From: Tetraselmis striata
Lineage: Eukaryota > Chlorophyta > Chlorodendrophyceae > Chlorodendrales > Chlorodendraceae
NCBI GenBank assembly: GCA_006384855.1
Contig: VCJN01002140.1
Coordinates: 1-64,000, forward strand
Length of the DNA: 64,000 nucleotides
Direction: 5' to 3'
The position numbers and the translations under genes are program-made. The first letter of the stretch is position 1, and the number at the start of each line of letters is the position of its first letter. Below the pieces are notes generated by a model. That model was not told the DNA's origin and did not search any database. It saw only the letters and a list, made by a program, of their open reading frames with translations. Below, one piece after another: positions 25,201 through 35,625 of the stretch.

Positions 25201-28200
25201 GGCCGGTTATACAATCTTCGCTCCCTACTGCAAGCTGCCTCGGCTCCCTTACATTCCGCTGCATTCCAAGCCAAGCCCTGCTTACAATTCACCACCCATT
25301 CCCCGATTTCCACACCGCTAGATAAGTCTCATCTGCATGCTGACGTCCTGTTTCAACCTGTGCAGCCCCACCTCGGAAGCTCGGCCGCAGTGGAGGCAGA
25401 CGACATCACCGTGGTGGGCAACAGCGAGGCTGGAGGCTGCGGCTACAATGGGCGGGTTGCTTGCTCCAGCGCTGCGTATTCGGTGAGGCCACACCTACCT
25501 GAGGGTGCTGTCCTCCAGCAACCTGCGGCAATCCCACCTGTGGCCGTGGGCTGGCGCCATACACCCACTTACAAGGTAGCGGCTGGCAGGATTCATCAGC
25601 CTGGCATTTGTCACAGAGTCACAAGCCGATGTGACAAAAGACACTCCACACCTAGTATGATGGCGGAAAAGGACTCTATATATTCCTTATGGGCAGGAGA
25701 GCTTTGAGCAGGTCTACCTCGGTAGTGATACCCTGGCTTTAATCTAACGGCGTTCTCCCTTGTTTCTCAGGGCTGCGGGCGCCGCTTCGGCTTCGTGCAG
25801 CCGATTCTGGACGCTGACCCACTGAAAATGCCCCGGACAAAGCCGCTCATGCTGTACACCGACAACACCGGGGACGCCAAGTTTGGCGGGTCAGTCTCCG
25901 TCACCAACCTACATATGGCGCACTGGGTGGAAGAGGACCTCTGCGGCAACCTAAACGGCGCCCTTGCCACCAGCGCAACAAGCTCGGACAACAGCCCCAT
26001 CATGCTTGTCAGCGGCGTCACCAAGGAGAATGTACGCACTGATGAGCCGCATCGGCTGGCAGATCCCCCTCCCTCCCATGCCCCCGCTGGAACGCAGTGT
26101 ATACTGGAAGTTTCAACTTTTGACTTGCCACGGAACACCGTTTCCGCTGTTTCCACTGGTAGTTCCCGCGACACCAGGAAGTCATTACTGTTAGTAATAC
26201 AGATGAGCGGCTGGGAAAGTTGACACCACGCGGTATAGCTGTTGGCAATTTGCGCAAGACTTTGGGGAGGTCCAGCAATGAACAGTTCAGGTATTGGTGT
26301 CATATTTTGACGGAATTATTTCGCGTGAAGCAGTTAGGCTTGCTTTCGTTCTCTTAGTCGTTCAATCTTCAGTTTGTTTTAGTTAGAGAACCTGTGGAAG
26401 ACAGCTAATGGTCCACCCGCGTGCGGGCCACGGCTTGGCAAGGCTGAAGGGGGTGATGGCTGGCCATTCCAAACACGTTTGCTGCATGTTGCAGACTGAC
26501 GCCCACTGCTGCCGGCTGCTCTGCAGGTGGACCTGGGCTCCGAGGCTTGGCTGCACGACCCAGACCCCGCGCTGATCAACGGGGACGACTGCGTGGACAT
26601 GGAGTGCACCGGTCTTCACAACACCGTGGTGGATGACCTGGACGGGAGCCTGTGGATGGGCGCTGGCGCCGGGCAGCTGGTGTCAAGCTACGGCCCCGCC
26701 TTTGCCAGCGACACGCGCTGCAATCAGCTGACTTCTCTCAACGCATACGCCTGCCGCGACACGGCCTACTCGCAGCTGCACTTTGAGTCTCTGGACAACG
26801 ACCGTTACACCCGGCGCGTGCACCCTGTCCGCGTCGTGGGCAACCTCACCAGCGGGGCCCCCTCCCTCGCGATGCTCAACAGCCAGCAGGACCACCGCTG
26901 GGACGACGGCTACACCTCCCTGCTGCGCCTGAGCCGCTTCATGGCCACCGTGGAGCTCGGTGCCGAATACTACATCTCCTTTGGCTATCGCAGCGGCACC
27001 GTGGGGACTGCTCCGCGCGACATGCGCCTTCAGATCCCGACGGCCGCCGCCACTGCAGGCATCATCCTCAACATCCAGTACACATCGCCGGATGTACACA
27101 AGGTGGGCGCGACTGGCTCGCCGGCGCTCCAATGCCACAGCCAGGACAACACTTCACACCTTTATAATGGCATGTTCTAATCCGCTGTGTTGCCATCATT
27201 TATGAAAGTGGTTATTACCATCTCACATAATACCTTGTGATAATGATGACAGCTATGATATATTTATCTCCGTCAACACTCCGCGGCGATGCTGTGTTTT
27301 GCATGTATCAGTCTCCTGCTGCAAACGTAAGAACACTTTGGGATTGGTTGCTTAAACGAGCAATATTGACGCGCTGCCCCGGTGGCGGCCGATCGGTGCG
27401 CAGGTGTTTGTGGGCAGCACCGAGGGGCAGCTGAGCCAGAGGAAGGTGACCCTCTCTGACGACACCGGCGCATACTACTGGGACTTCCTGGAGCGCGTGC
27501 TTTCAGTGGTGGTAAAGGGCGAGGAGCAGCTGATCATCCGGACGCAGAACGCTGTCAAGGTCGCCCTCCGGTTGCAGACGAGCATCACAGACTTTTTGAG
27601 CTCTCAGACGAACTTCGTGGACTTGCTGGCCGGGATGCTCAATATCCCCGCCTCGCGCATCCGTGTGGTGGAGATTGTGTCGGCTGTCGCCCGCCGCCGC
27701 GGGCTGCTGGCCGACACCGACACAACCGTCACCATGAGCGTCGTCGCGGCAGATGAGACTCCCCCCCCGCCGCCGCCCTCCAGCCCCCCCCCTCCCCCGC
27801 TCGGCATGGGCGAGGAGGAAGCAGACACGAGCGCGGAAGAGTCGTTCACGCAGGTGATCGTGTCGGCTTCAGTGGTCGCGGAGCTCAACGGCTTGTCCGC
27901 CTCCCTGCAGACCCTCATCGAGTCGGGGCAACTGGGCGCCGCTGTCGCCTCGGATGCAGCCCTCAACGCCACGGTGTCGGTTCCTGCTCAGAACATCACC
28001 ACGGAGCTGTCGCTCGGGCCCGACCCTGAGTGCCTGCCCACTTGCAAGAACTCGGAGCTCGGCCTTGCCAACGGTGTGTACGCCTCGTGTGGCTCCACCG
28101 GCACTTGCGTCTGCCTCAACGTGGCGGACGACTCTGTGTCCACTGCCTTTGCCTATGTCTCCGTCGACATCGCGGACCTTGGCCAGACCAACGAAACCAC

Positions 28201-30829
28201 AGGGGTCACTCAGGGCTGCGACTGGAGCACTGCCCCACCGCCGCCACCGACTCCGCCATCTCCCCCGCCATCCCCCCCAAGCCCACCATCCCCTCCCCCT
28301 GCGCCGCTCCCGCCACCTTCGCCTCCCCCCTCCCCTCCTTCCCCTCCTCCGCCGCCTTTCTCGCCATCCCCGCCCCCCTCACCGCCTCCCCCTCCCCCTC
28401 CCAACTCCCCAGCCAGCCCACCGCCACCTGTGCCTCCATCTCCGCCATTGCCGCCCTCTCCTCCCTCCCAACCGTTATCTCCGCCACTGCCTCCATCCCC
28501 TCCCTCTCCACCATCCCCTCCCTCGCCTCCCTCACCGCCGCCCTCACCACCCACGCCCGCATCGCCCCCCAGCCCACCCCCAAGCCCACCGCTGCCCCCC
28601 AACCCTCCCCCCTCTCCACCTTCGCCTCCACCCAACGCTGCCGTCGTCACGTTTGACCTCAGCTTCATCGACCTTGACATCTCACAGTTTGACGAGCCGA
28701 GGTGACCCACCATGCTACCCTATGCCTTGCTGACCTGACAGCATTGTCGCCCCTCCCTTCGAATATTCACGCATGCATGCACACATCCGCCTGCCACTCT
28801 GGCCCTGGCTGCCGGCATATTGCCTTACCGAAATATTGCCTTACTTGCTTTACCGGCACATTGCTTCCATTGAAACTTACTGCTTGCACCCCGATTTTCC
28901 CATGCAGCTTTGAGGAAGCCTTCCGTGCCGCGTACCTCGCTGACCTACTCAAGTTTGTCAACTGCGTGGGCGCCACCGCACAGGTCAATAGTATCACCAG
29001 CGGCAGCGTGATCGTGTCCTCCACAGTGATGTACCCCGAGGGCAAGCTCCCCTTTGGCTCGGTCGACCCCACCCAGCTGGTGTCCTTCATGACCCAGGCC
29101 CCACAGGCCGTGTTTACGCGTGTCTTCCAGATGGCCTACGCCCGGCCGTGGCCCTCCGGCACCGTCTCCATCATCCTCCCCTCCCCACCCCCCCTCCCCG
29201 CCCTCCTCACCTCCCCCGCCCCCGGCCTCGCCTCCGCCAGCCAGCCCGCCCCCCCACCCTCCCCTTCCCCCGATGCCTCCCTCTCCCCCACCCCCCGACC
29301 CAGCCATGCTGCAGTCCACCCTGACCATCGATGCCACCGGTGCCGGCACAACAGCCTCCCCTGCCCTGCCCATCGGCGATGTACTCACGCTCAGCCTCAC
29401 CTTCACGGGCGGCATGAGCCCGACTCCTGGCGCGGTCACGGGCCTGGAGGCCTCTGACTTCAGCACCTCGAGCCCTGACCTCATCCTTGGAACGCACTTC
29501 ACGCTGGAGCTGCCCTCTGTTGATGCCTCAGACGAGGTGATGGCTGCAGAGGTGGAGTTGAGAGCGACAGGCACATGGCCGTGCGGTATCACCCTTGGCC
29601 AGCTGTCGATCAGCTTTGCAAACCGCGCAGCGGAGCCTGCGACCGCCGGATTTATCGGCGTTGCGGCCTCCAACACTCTCCACATGCAGTGGATACCCTC
29701 TACGGCACACCTTGCCAGCTGCGCTCCGCCGCCATCGCCGCCTTTGCAACAGCAGCCGATGGGCGCGGAGATCACTTTTGACATCGCCTTCCCGGAGGTC
29801 TCTGTCCAGAGGCTGCAGGTGCGGGAAGCCGCCCCAGTCCCTTCCCCCCCCCCCCCCCCCCCCCCCCCCCACCCCCACCCCCCCCCCACCACCCCCCTCC
29901 CATCCAATATACCACCTCTTTCAGCCGCAAGGCACCGAGCGTGCGCAAGCACATGTGCCAAAGTGCTAAGTAATGGTTTTATAGTCTTTTTTCCTAGGTC
30001 TTGTGTTGTTTTTAATGGCAACGAATAGCATGAAAATTGTCCGGGTGGTCAGATTATCAGTCTTGCCAGCATAGCCTGGCAACGGTGGTCGAAAGTCTGC
30101 TCTGTCAAGGCCCAACGTGTGGAATTGACCCCAGCACTGACCACGTATGCTTGCTGCCAATTCTGCCAGAATGATGAGGAGTTCCGTGCCGACTTCGCGG
30201 CAAGCTACATTGCAGGCGTGCAGCAAGAGCTGGGTGCAGGGGTGGAGGTGGAGGTCGTGGAGATTCGGGCGGATGGAGTGGTAGCCACCAAGGTCACGCT
30301 CCCGACCCAGGAGGCCATACTCAGTCGGGTAGCGGAGGTAAAAGACGCATTGATCTCCACCGGGCTGTCCCTCCTGGCCGCCCGCATGGCTGAAGATGGC
30401 TTTGGCGCCCTCGCCCTCGATCCGGACAGCATCACTACCGTCTTTCTGGCGCCTGCCCCGTCCGCCCCGCCCTCCTCAACCCCCACGCCCTCCCCCTCCC
30501 CCTCACCCCCCGTGCCAGTGCGCGCGGATTCGCCGCCTACCCCCCTACCAGAGGTACCCACCCCCAAATCAAGCAGCCGTGCTGGTCTCATTGCCGGCTC
30601 GGTCATTGGCGCTGTGGTGGCGGCAGCGGTGGTGGCACTCATCGCTGTAGTCCTCCTACGCCTGAAGCACCGCCGGCAGCAGCAAGTCTCTGTCATCAAC
30701 AGACGTCCGGACTCCAGCGAGGAGCGGCAAAGGGCGGCGCAGGAGGCCCTCATTCAGGGAGAGGAGGAGCAGAGCGAGCCCGGCGAGGTGCCTGGCAATG
30801 ACCACACATCCCCTGGAATGGCGGCGTGA
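10000..30829 (+). CDS. PKHD1L1-like: Giant fibrocystin-L/PKHD1L1-like membrane protein
   Basis: A type I membrane glycoprotein-like receptor of about 4,550 residues (human PKHD1L1 has 4,243) in about 33 exons. Exons that fit in phase: 10000-10229, 10644-10767, (10903-11033), 11429-11481, 11570-11669, 11861-12042, 12189-12297, 12426-12551, 12865-12975, 13121-13183, 13406-16406, 16653-16861, 17060-17875, 18270-18428, 18579-18684, 18847-19307, 19610-20035, 20212-20403, 20706-21150, 21356-21486, 21632-21978, 22146-22830, 22960-23319, 23504-24007, 24230-24508, 24747-25196, 25366-25482, 25771-26031, 26527-27102, 27404-28701, 28908-29818, 30170-30829. The ATG at 10000 sits in GCGCAATGG and precedes a hydrophobic signal peptide. 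Domains run from IPT/TIG repeats through PA14, G8 and beta-helix to a Pro-rich tail and a transmembrane helix. The join between 10767 and 10903 is unresolved. One frame change lies in the Pro-rich C tract at about 29190-29310. Function in algae is unknown; a cell-surface or wall role is inferred. Confidence 0.9.
10644..13183 (+). other. IPT/TIG repeats 1-3
   Basis: Small exons encode the first IPT/TIG repeats: LYIKGTGFSTETTDAIG and VFVGGREAEYVAYES (repeat 1), TPYLYTVTPRAGPPGEDVLF with RLLIGNQRCML (repeat 2), and ITAISTTGGGVEGG with LLTITGKGF and VDIDGTECTVQSATS (repeat 3). These are Ig-like folds typical of the extracellular part of fibrocystins. The intron after 12297 begins with GC rather than GT (CAG then GCAAAG) and is a good GC-AG candidate. 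The exon at 10903-11033 ends in a G run, so its border is uncertain. Confidence 0.8.
13121..14100 (+). other. PA14-like domain
   Basis: After GNRGVRRGVFDG, the sequence SSVFTAPVSGNYSFWLSSDD, GNVYISDLQ and VELVAGDSYLVKATAQE follows the beta-barrel pattern of PA14 domains, which bind sugars in several adhesins. PKHD1L1 proteins carry one PA14 domain among the IPT repeats, so the position fits the family. Confidence 0.75.
14590..18684 (+). other. IPT/TIG repeats 4-11
   Basis: Repeated openings of the IPT type are seen: TVTSVREYLG, VISVSPTSGSIGGGTLVTIT, VTSITPNLVSAVEPTLLTIA, INSVSPDHGSLLGGTAVTIT, IVSSAAPTAASGASFISITG, ITSVTPSQGSLAGADITLAG, ITSVSAAAGVLTIDGTSFS and LTSLSAPSGSIAGGVSLVLT. Most lie in the single 3-kb exon 13406-16406, an unusual length beside the short exons around it. 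Confidence 0.85.
17550..18428 (+). other. Discoidin/F5-8C-like domain nested inside an IPT repeat
   Basis: Within IPT repeat 11, after TTGPLVNADTDATYELAE, a separate block appears: GGNNWADGNGPESAFDDD, CHLGMDFGEGSKAVLSKFVL, IKGSTLSGSNDGATYTAI and YRFFKWTVNDDNRCWVAEMQ. This is the pattern of galactose-binding-like (F5/8 type C) domains. The last IPT strand (ADGPSTTLASAFTYS) follows in the exon at 18579. Whether animal relatives share the insertion I cannot say. Confidence 0.6.
18640..20403 (+). other. IPT 12 and first G8 domain
   Basis: TVTSLSPERGTSAGGERLTI opens the last IPT repeat. The G8 domain begins at about 19085 with LWSASTTWGGLDPPVEGD and SVVIPSGQNILLDI, and continues with LLLIEGRLEFD and VGTEETPFPMSAIITLHG. 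The following exon (20212-20403) gives RNVKIQGDE and LGRYPLHFHMM, a signature conserved next to G8 in fibrocystins and TMEM2/CEMIP. Confidence 0.9.
20706..21978 (+). other. Right-handed beta-helix (PbH1) region
   Basis: Short parallel-beta repeats with His/Asn ladders follow the first G8 domain: GNVDGSYVRGCGIHHTFNRA, GVHFFEVSHNVAYDNMGH, FFIEDSIETNNDISYNLG and FSNNTAHSNGRYGLRIFNH. This matches the PbH1 repeats in PKHD1L1 and CEMIP/TMEM2. No enzyme activity is claimed. Confidence 0.85.
22960..24508 (+). other. Second G8 domain and following beta-helix
   Basis: MWSNASMWVELGHDGVPAFP, DEIVTIPSHWTVLMDAD and HLKVFGKLIFDE form a second G8 domain, continued by LHIEFWAYPWEPL and DDIALASTSHW. LDVRAEVGLLSSNIKI and IHLNNATGVTISGNVIYDSR then return to beta-helix repeats. 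Two G8 domains are the family's known plan. Confidence 0.88.
27404..28701 (+). other. Fibrocystin-type juxta-tail and Pro-rich extensin-like tract
   Basis: VEIVSAVARRRGL preceded by LLAGMLNIPASRIR matches the conserved region before the tail of fibrocystins. It is followed by a Cys cluster (CLPTCKNSELGLANG, CGSTGTCVC) and about 135 residues of SPPP/PPSPP repeats at 28222-28632. Such Ser-Pro-Pro tracts are typical of hydroxyproline-rich wall proteins of green algae and would be unusual in an animal fibrocystin. Confidence 0.85.
28640..30470 (+). other. Two related C-terminal modules split by introns
   Basis: Module a: VTFDLSFIDLDISQFD, intron, FEEAFRAAYLADLLKF and ITSGSVIVSSTVMYPEG. Module b: AEITFDIAFPEVSVQRLQ, intron, DEEFRADFAASYIAGVQQE and VEIRADGVVATKVTLP. 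The shared plan and similar intron position suggest duplication. A Pro-rich stretch with a frame change in a C-rich tract lies between them. Confidence 0.6.
30581..30829 (+). other. Transmembrane helix, cytoplasmic tail and stop
   Basis: AGLIAGSVIGAVVAAAVV and the following ALIAVVLL make one hydrophobic helix (about 30581-30661). The stop-transfer sequence RLKHRRQQQ and an acidic Glu/Gln-rich tail of about 50 residues follow, ending at TGA 30827-30829. Topology is outside N terminus, inside C terminus. Confidence 0.9.
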
Positions 30830-33089
30830 TCTCGTGGTATACACTGGCAATCAAAAGCTGAAGGGAGAACAAACCCAACTCCCACCCTCCAAACAACTAC
30901 GGATGTCTTGATAAAGACCCCCCCTCCCCCGCCCTCTCAAACTCGCTGAGATATTGCGAGTCTGCCACATTGACATACAGTACATAATCCACAATGGATT
31001 CTTCAATTGTAAGTGTCTTCCAGGGAATTTCCCCAACACACATGCATTACGCCGTCCAGGGGTTACAACTGCACCGCAGCTATGATGCCGTTAAGCCACA
31101 TACACCCCGTGTGCTAGAATCCATCTGCCTCTCCCTCTTCTTCTTCCTCTCTCTCTCTCTCTCTCTCTCTAGTATGCACTACACGTTCGCCCTAAAAGGT
31201 CTGCATGTAGTGCTAGAGGCGACGTATATAACCTAAATCAGTACTAGCGCGTAGGTGGGGAAAAACTTTAAATGGCAAGGCCTGCCGTGGCCGTGTTTTG
31301 TCACCCTTCTAGCTTTTTCCAATAATGTTCTGGTTGTATTACCTGTAGTGATGGGTTTCAGTCTATTATTCTCGCGTTACTGATAGTAACAATTTTGAAG
31401 TAAGTTACATCGTCCAAACTGATTGTGTACATGTACCGTTAATAATGTTATATACCGTGTACGTGCAGTCCGGTACCAATACAAGTATTGCGCTGATATT
31501 AAGGACCGGGCCGTATCTATGTAATGCACCGTGTACCGTTTACCTGTATGGCCCCGCCGCAAGATATAGCATAAGATACAATGATAGTAATACACCCCTC
31601 TACAAAGTATGGGGTTTGCGAATTCGACCGACATGCCATGCGCGGCTACACTACGGCCATGCACGCGTGCATGCATGTTACTCAGGATCGCAGGGCTTGG
31701 GGGAAATGCCAGGATATCGCGACACACCCGATTTTGCCATGCGATAGCCGTTGCCGTAGGTCAACACTTTCATTTAGGCAAAAGCAGAGCTTCTGGCGCT
31801 AGCGTTTCAAAACCACAAATTGCGCCACTCGTGTGCATCTACGTGCGCATGAGACACCACTGCACCCGTACTGATACCACATCACCCTTGCTATGATAAG
31901 TATCCACCATGATGCGCGCAGGACGTTGAAACCAGGTCATTCACGGTATGGACCAAGCCCTACATGTCGATCCCGCTGGTTTACGGGAAAAAAACATGGA
32001 CAAAATATTGTTGTGATCGTTGCATGCGCAACCGGGAGAGGGTTCTTGCGACCTCCTTGCCGTAAGGCAAAGCTTCTCTATTTAGGCGCATGGCCGCCTG
32101 CTCATAGCGCGCCATCGTGAGCCGTGGCACGGCAATGGCATTTCCTTGCTACGCACTGAGGGATACCGCGAATTTGAGAGCTGCACCGCAAGGTAACACG
32201 GCAGTAGCGATGGATGGAATCACGCCACATATCGTGCACGAGCGCACGCCATTCTGGCTCCACCCCACTCAACAATGCCATAGCCTCTTTGCTGACACGT
32301 TACCTCACCAATCCATGGCAATCTCGCCATGCAATGGTCTGCATGCGCGGCGGGACACCAAACCCCCGTTGTTGCGGGGATCGTACTGGAAACGCTCAAT
32401 GTGGCGCAAGTGCCACTTGTGTAGGACACTTTTGAATGAGCCAAAGGGCTTGCTTAAACCCTACGGTGATAAAGGCTGAACACAAATGCGCGACATTCCA
32501 GTACTTCAGGTCATAATCCCTAAATTCAGCTGCCCTACTGATCGTAAACTCGGATTCGGGGAGAAAGGGGTCTTGTGGGGAGGTGTAGATCCTGGTACGG
32601 CCGTAATTGCGCTAAAATAATATGGGTACCACCCCGCAATTGCCCGATCTATGCAATTGCTAGACTACGACAAGGTACTCGTCATTCGCATAGTTAAAAC
32701 TGTTGGCGTCTCCTTAGCATCTCAGTGCGTCGGTCCGCATTCCTGTAATTTTGCTGTATAATTTCCTTTGGAAGGGGGGGGGGGGGGGGGGGGTGAAAAA
32801 GGCAAATTATCAAGAAAACTTCGATGATTATTTCAATTACCGCACTTGTGGCCTAACAGACTGGTGAGCCCGGTAAATGTGATCAGCATCGAGGCTACAT
32901 CTACCACGCTGATGCGCGAAAAGGTAGCAATCTCAATCTCAGTTACGCCGTGATCTAACTGACACAGCAGGCTACAATGTAGTTCAATCACGTCTCTTGG
33001 GCAGTCGTCACCATCTGGCTAGTAAGGTTAGAAACCATGTATTCTCAGCATCATCCAATTAGTTTCCTACTCGATTTAATGGGCTTCTT
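30830..33089. other. Long intergenic region
   Basis: No gene supported. Contains a (TC)n microsatellite at about 31146-31170 and a run of about 20 G at 32775-32795. The part 31620-32480 is rich in GCATGC-like words. The 3' UTR of the fibrocystin-like gene presumably occupies the first few hundred bases. Confidence 0.5.
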
Positions 33090-33095
33090 GCCGCA

Positions 33096-33305
33096 GAGAT
33101 AGGAATCGACGCCGATGATGTCAGCATTTTGGCTGTCGACAATAACGAGGTTCGCCACTTTTCGGTGTGCTTTGTCGTGTCCGTGGAAGACAACTGCGAC
33201 ATCTGTGAGCCGACGTCCATCTCCTCTGCCAGCAACATCAACAGTGGTGGCCCCGCCTGCCAGTTCTCACGCACATTCCAACTTCAACGGCGAGGATTTC
33301 CTTGA
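33096..33305 (+). pseudogene. Possible orphan exon similar to the tail modules
   Basis: After an acceptor-like GCCGCAG the plus frame reads IGIDADDVSILAVDNNEVR, FSVCFVVSVEDNCD and SSASNINSGG before a stop at about 33305. The spacing of hydrophobic residues resembles the tail modules of the upstream gene (LGAGVEVEVVEIRADG). It may be a leftover exon or belong to an unseen gene. No neighbouring exon was found. Confidence 0.25.
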
Positions 33306-35267
33306 CAGCTCACGTGTCAGACCAGGTGGACTACCCTGACAGTTCAGCTCAGGGATCGAGCCAGCTCAGCTCAGCTCAGCTCAGGGATCGAGCAGCAGCG
33401 TGTTTATTGCGCCAGAGGGTGACAGCAGGGGTTGCAGGGTCCAAGAAGCAAGGCGGGATGGAGACACCTTGGTGCCCTTGGGCTGCATGGACACCCTCAA
33501 GGTCCTTGCATGGCTGTCCTGCCCATATAGGCCAGCAGCAGTGACAGCAGCAAGATGTCGTTCCTGTCCAGGAGTGATCGATAGGACAGTGAAAATCAAC
33601 ACAATGAAGAATTGTGTCACATAAAATTTCGCGTCGCAGCCTGCGGCAGACCCAGGCAGGACCAGCACATTACATTTTCTATATCTAAGGACGATTCAGT
33701 CCGGGCAGTCCCTGGAGAAAACGATGCACCACAGCCGTGAATGTAATTGGATTATGATTTGATGATACCAGTTGTATGCCGGGAAATAGGGAGATAGGGT
33801 CACCCCCCCCCCCCCCCCCCCCAACCCCCTCTTCCCCAAGCCCATGCTATAATATGCTCCACAGGAGATTGAAAAGGAGATATTGCTTGCAGTACAAGTA
33901 CTCATACCCGTACTGTTATTATGGAGCAGCCAGACCACGGCATGATGGAGATTATGAATCCGCCAGAATCTCAATGTAAATGCTTCTGAAACAAACTGCT
34001 GCCCACTACAGTATGTGTAGGAAACTGTTGTGGCTATTTGCATCCATACATACATGTGCGGAAGTCTATTGTGAGCTGAGTTAACGTAGTTTAATTCAGT
34101 TGAGTCCCTGTTGACAACTTAACTGTAATACAGTTCCGGTGGCCATTTCCTTGGGGGGTTAAGCGGGCTCAAGCGGCAAACTTACGTGGGCGTAAATCAG
34201 TTTACGCCAACGTTTGGAGCGTTCCTGGCTATAACATATGTATGTGGAAGCTTACCTTGCGTTTATGTGTCGCACTTCACGTAATTGGCGTACTTAAGTT
34301 GCCTCCTTGAGTGAAGGGGAACTCTGCTTTACTTGCCGTGATTGCGTGAAATCCCAAAGTTCTGAATTATGAGGTTCAGGTAATTAAATGAAGTTTATGA
34401 CGTCGGCTGAGCCAAGTTGAACACCGTAGCTGAAGAGTACTCACGGACGACCCGGATGCATAGTTAGTTGATTGCAGGCGCCAGCTCAACAGCAGCACTC
34501 ACACTAACATCAGGTACAACATCGATGGTCAACACACTACCTGTGACAATTTGGCTTGTGTAGCTGCTGTCATGTGATTGTGCTTTGTCATAAGATGCAA
34601 TAAAATTGTTGCGTGCGAATTGTCCGAGTGTTCTGAAATGTTATATTCACTGGAAGTATTATATCCACATTTCCAATGCTGAAGTCATGCAGCTTGTGCT
34701 GCTCATCTGCTTCTGCAAGTACACAGTCTGTCGATAAATGAGGATGAGCACTGCATGTCATCATGTCATTCTAAGCACACCGTATCCGTCATGTTCAACA
34801 AGACTACATCCAGACACCAAATCGCCGGGCTAGCTTTCCTACAGCCTGCTGCTCCCTGTATCCAAAGGCACACATGGCCACTTGAAGCGTGAAGTAACGC
34901 CAGTGACAGAAAGACCCAACTTGACCCTGAGGAGCCCCCTACCCATGGGAACTTCAGCGGTCTGGATATGCCATGGCACTGCAGCAACAAGAGTATGTCA
35001 CCGCATCAGAGGAGCATCAGGGAAGGGACAATGCCCTTGCGAGCGCAGGCAAGGCAACAGCTGCGGCACCGCTGCGCCCGTCACAGTGCAACAGTACCAT
35101 ATACCTTAAAACCTGCGCATCGCTTCTCTGGTCAGCCCACGGCAGAGCACCGGCCAGAACCTAATCATTTCATGTAGAGTCTGGCCTCCTCTCCCTGCAC
35201 GCCCTTGCGGTGCCCCATGGGAAACCCAGGTCCCTCTAGCCATTTTACTTGCCCTACGATGCCAACA
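33306..35267. other. Intergenic region with a CAGCT repeat
   Basis: A short (CAGCT)n run lies at about 33363-33382 between two copies of CAGGGATCGAG. A poly-C tract lies at 33805-33822. No gene is supported; the left end should hold the MCTS1 3' UTR. Confidence 0.45.
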
Positions 35268-35583
35268 CTACTCCAAGCTCAGGCACTTCCACAGCCCGTC
35301 GTTGAGGTAGTGCACATTATCCACGCCAATGCCCTGACGCAGGGGACAGGGTCGGGGGAACAATCGTAAAGACGGAGAGCAACACAGGCTGCACCATAAC
35401 TATGGTGGTGTGCGACCTTTGGGGTAGGGAGCAGCATTTGCAGCAGGTCGCCGATTGCCCGGCGCATCAGTATCAAAGCTTCTGGTATTGTTGGTATTTT
35501 CCGACAGCGCTGGGCGCTTCCAGTACCTGATTATACTCATCCTCGGCGTCAACAGCCCCCCCCCCCCCCCCCCCCCACCATCA

Positions 35584-35625
<42 letters not shown>

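Noticed and set aside
28206-28713. Gly/Glu-rich open frames opposite the Pro-rich tract
   Set aside because: Antisense shadows of the SPPP-coding exon.
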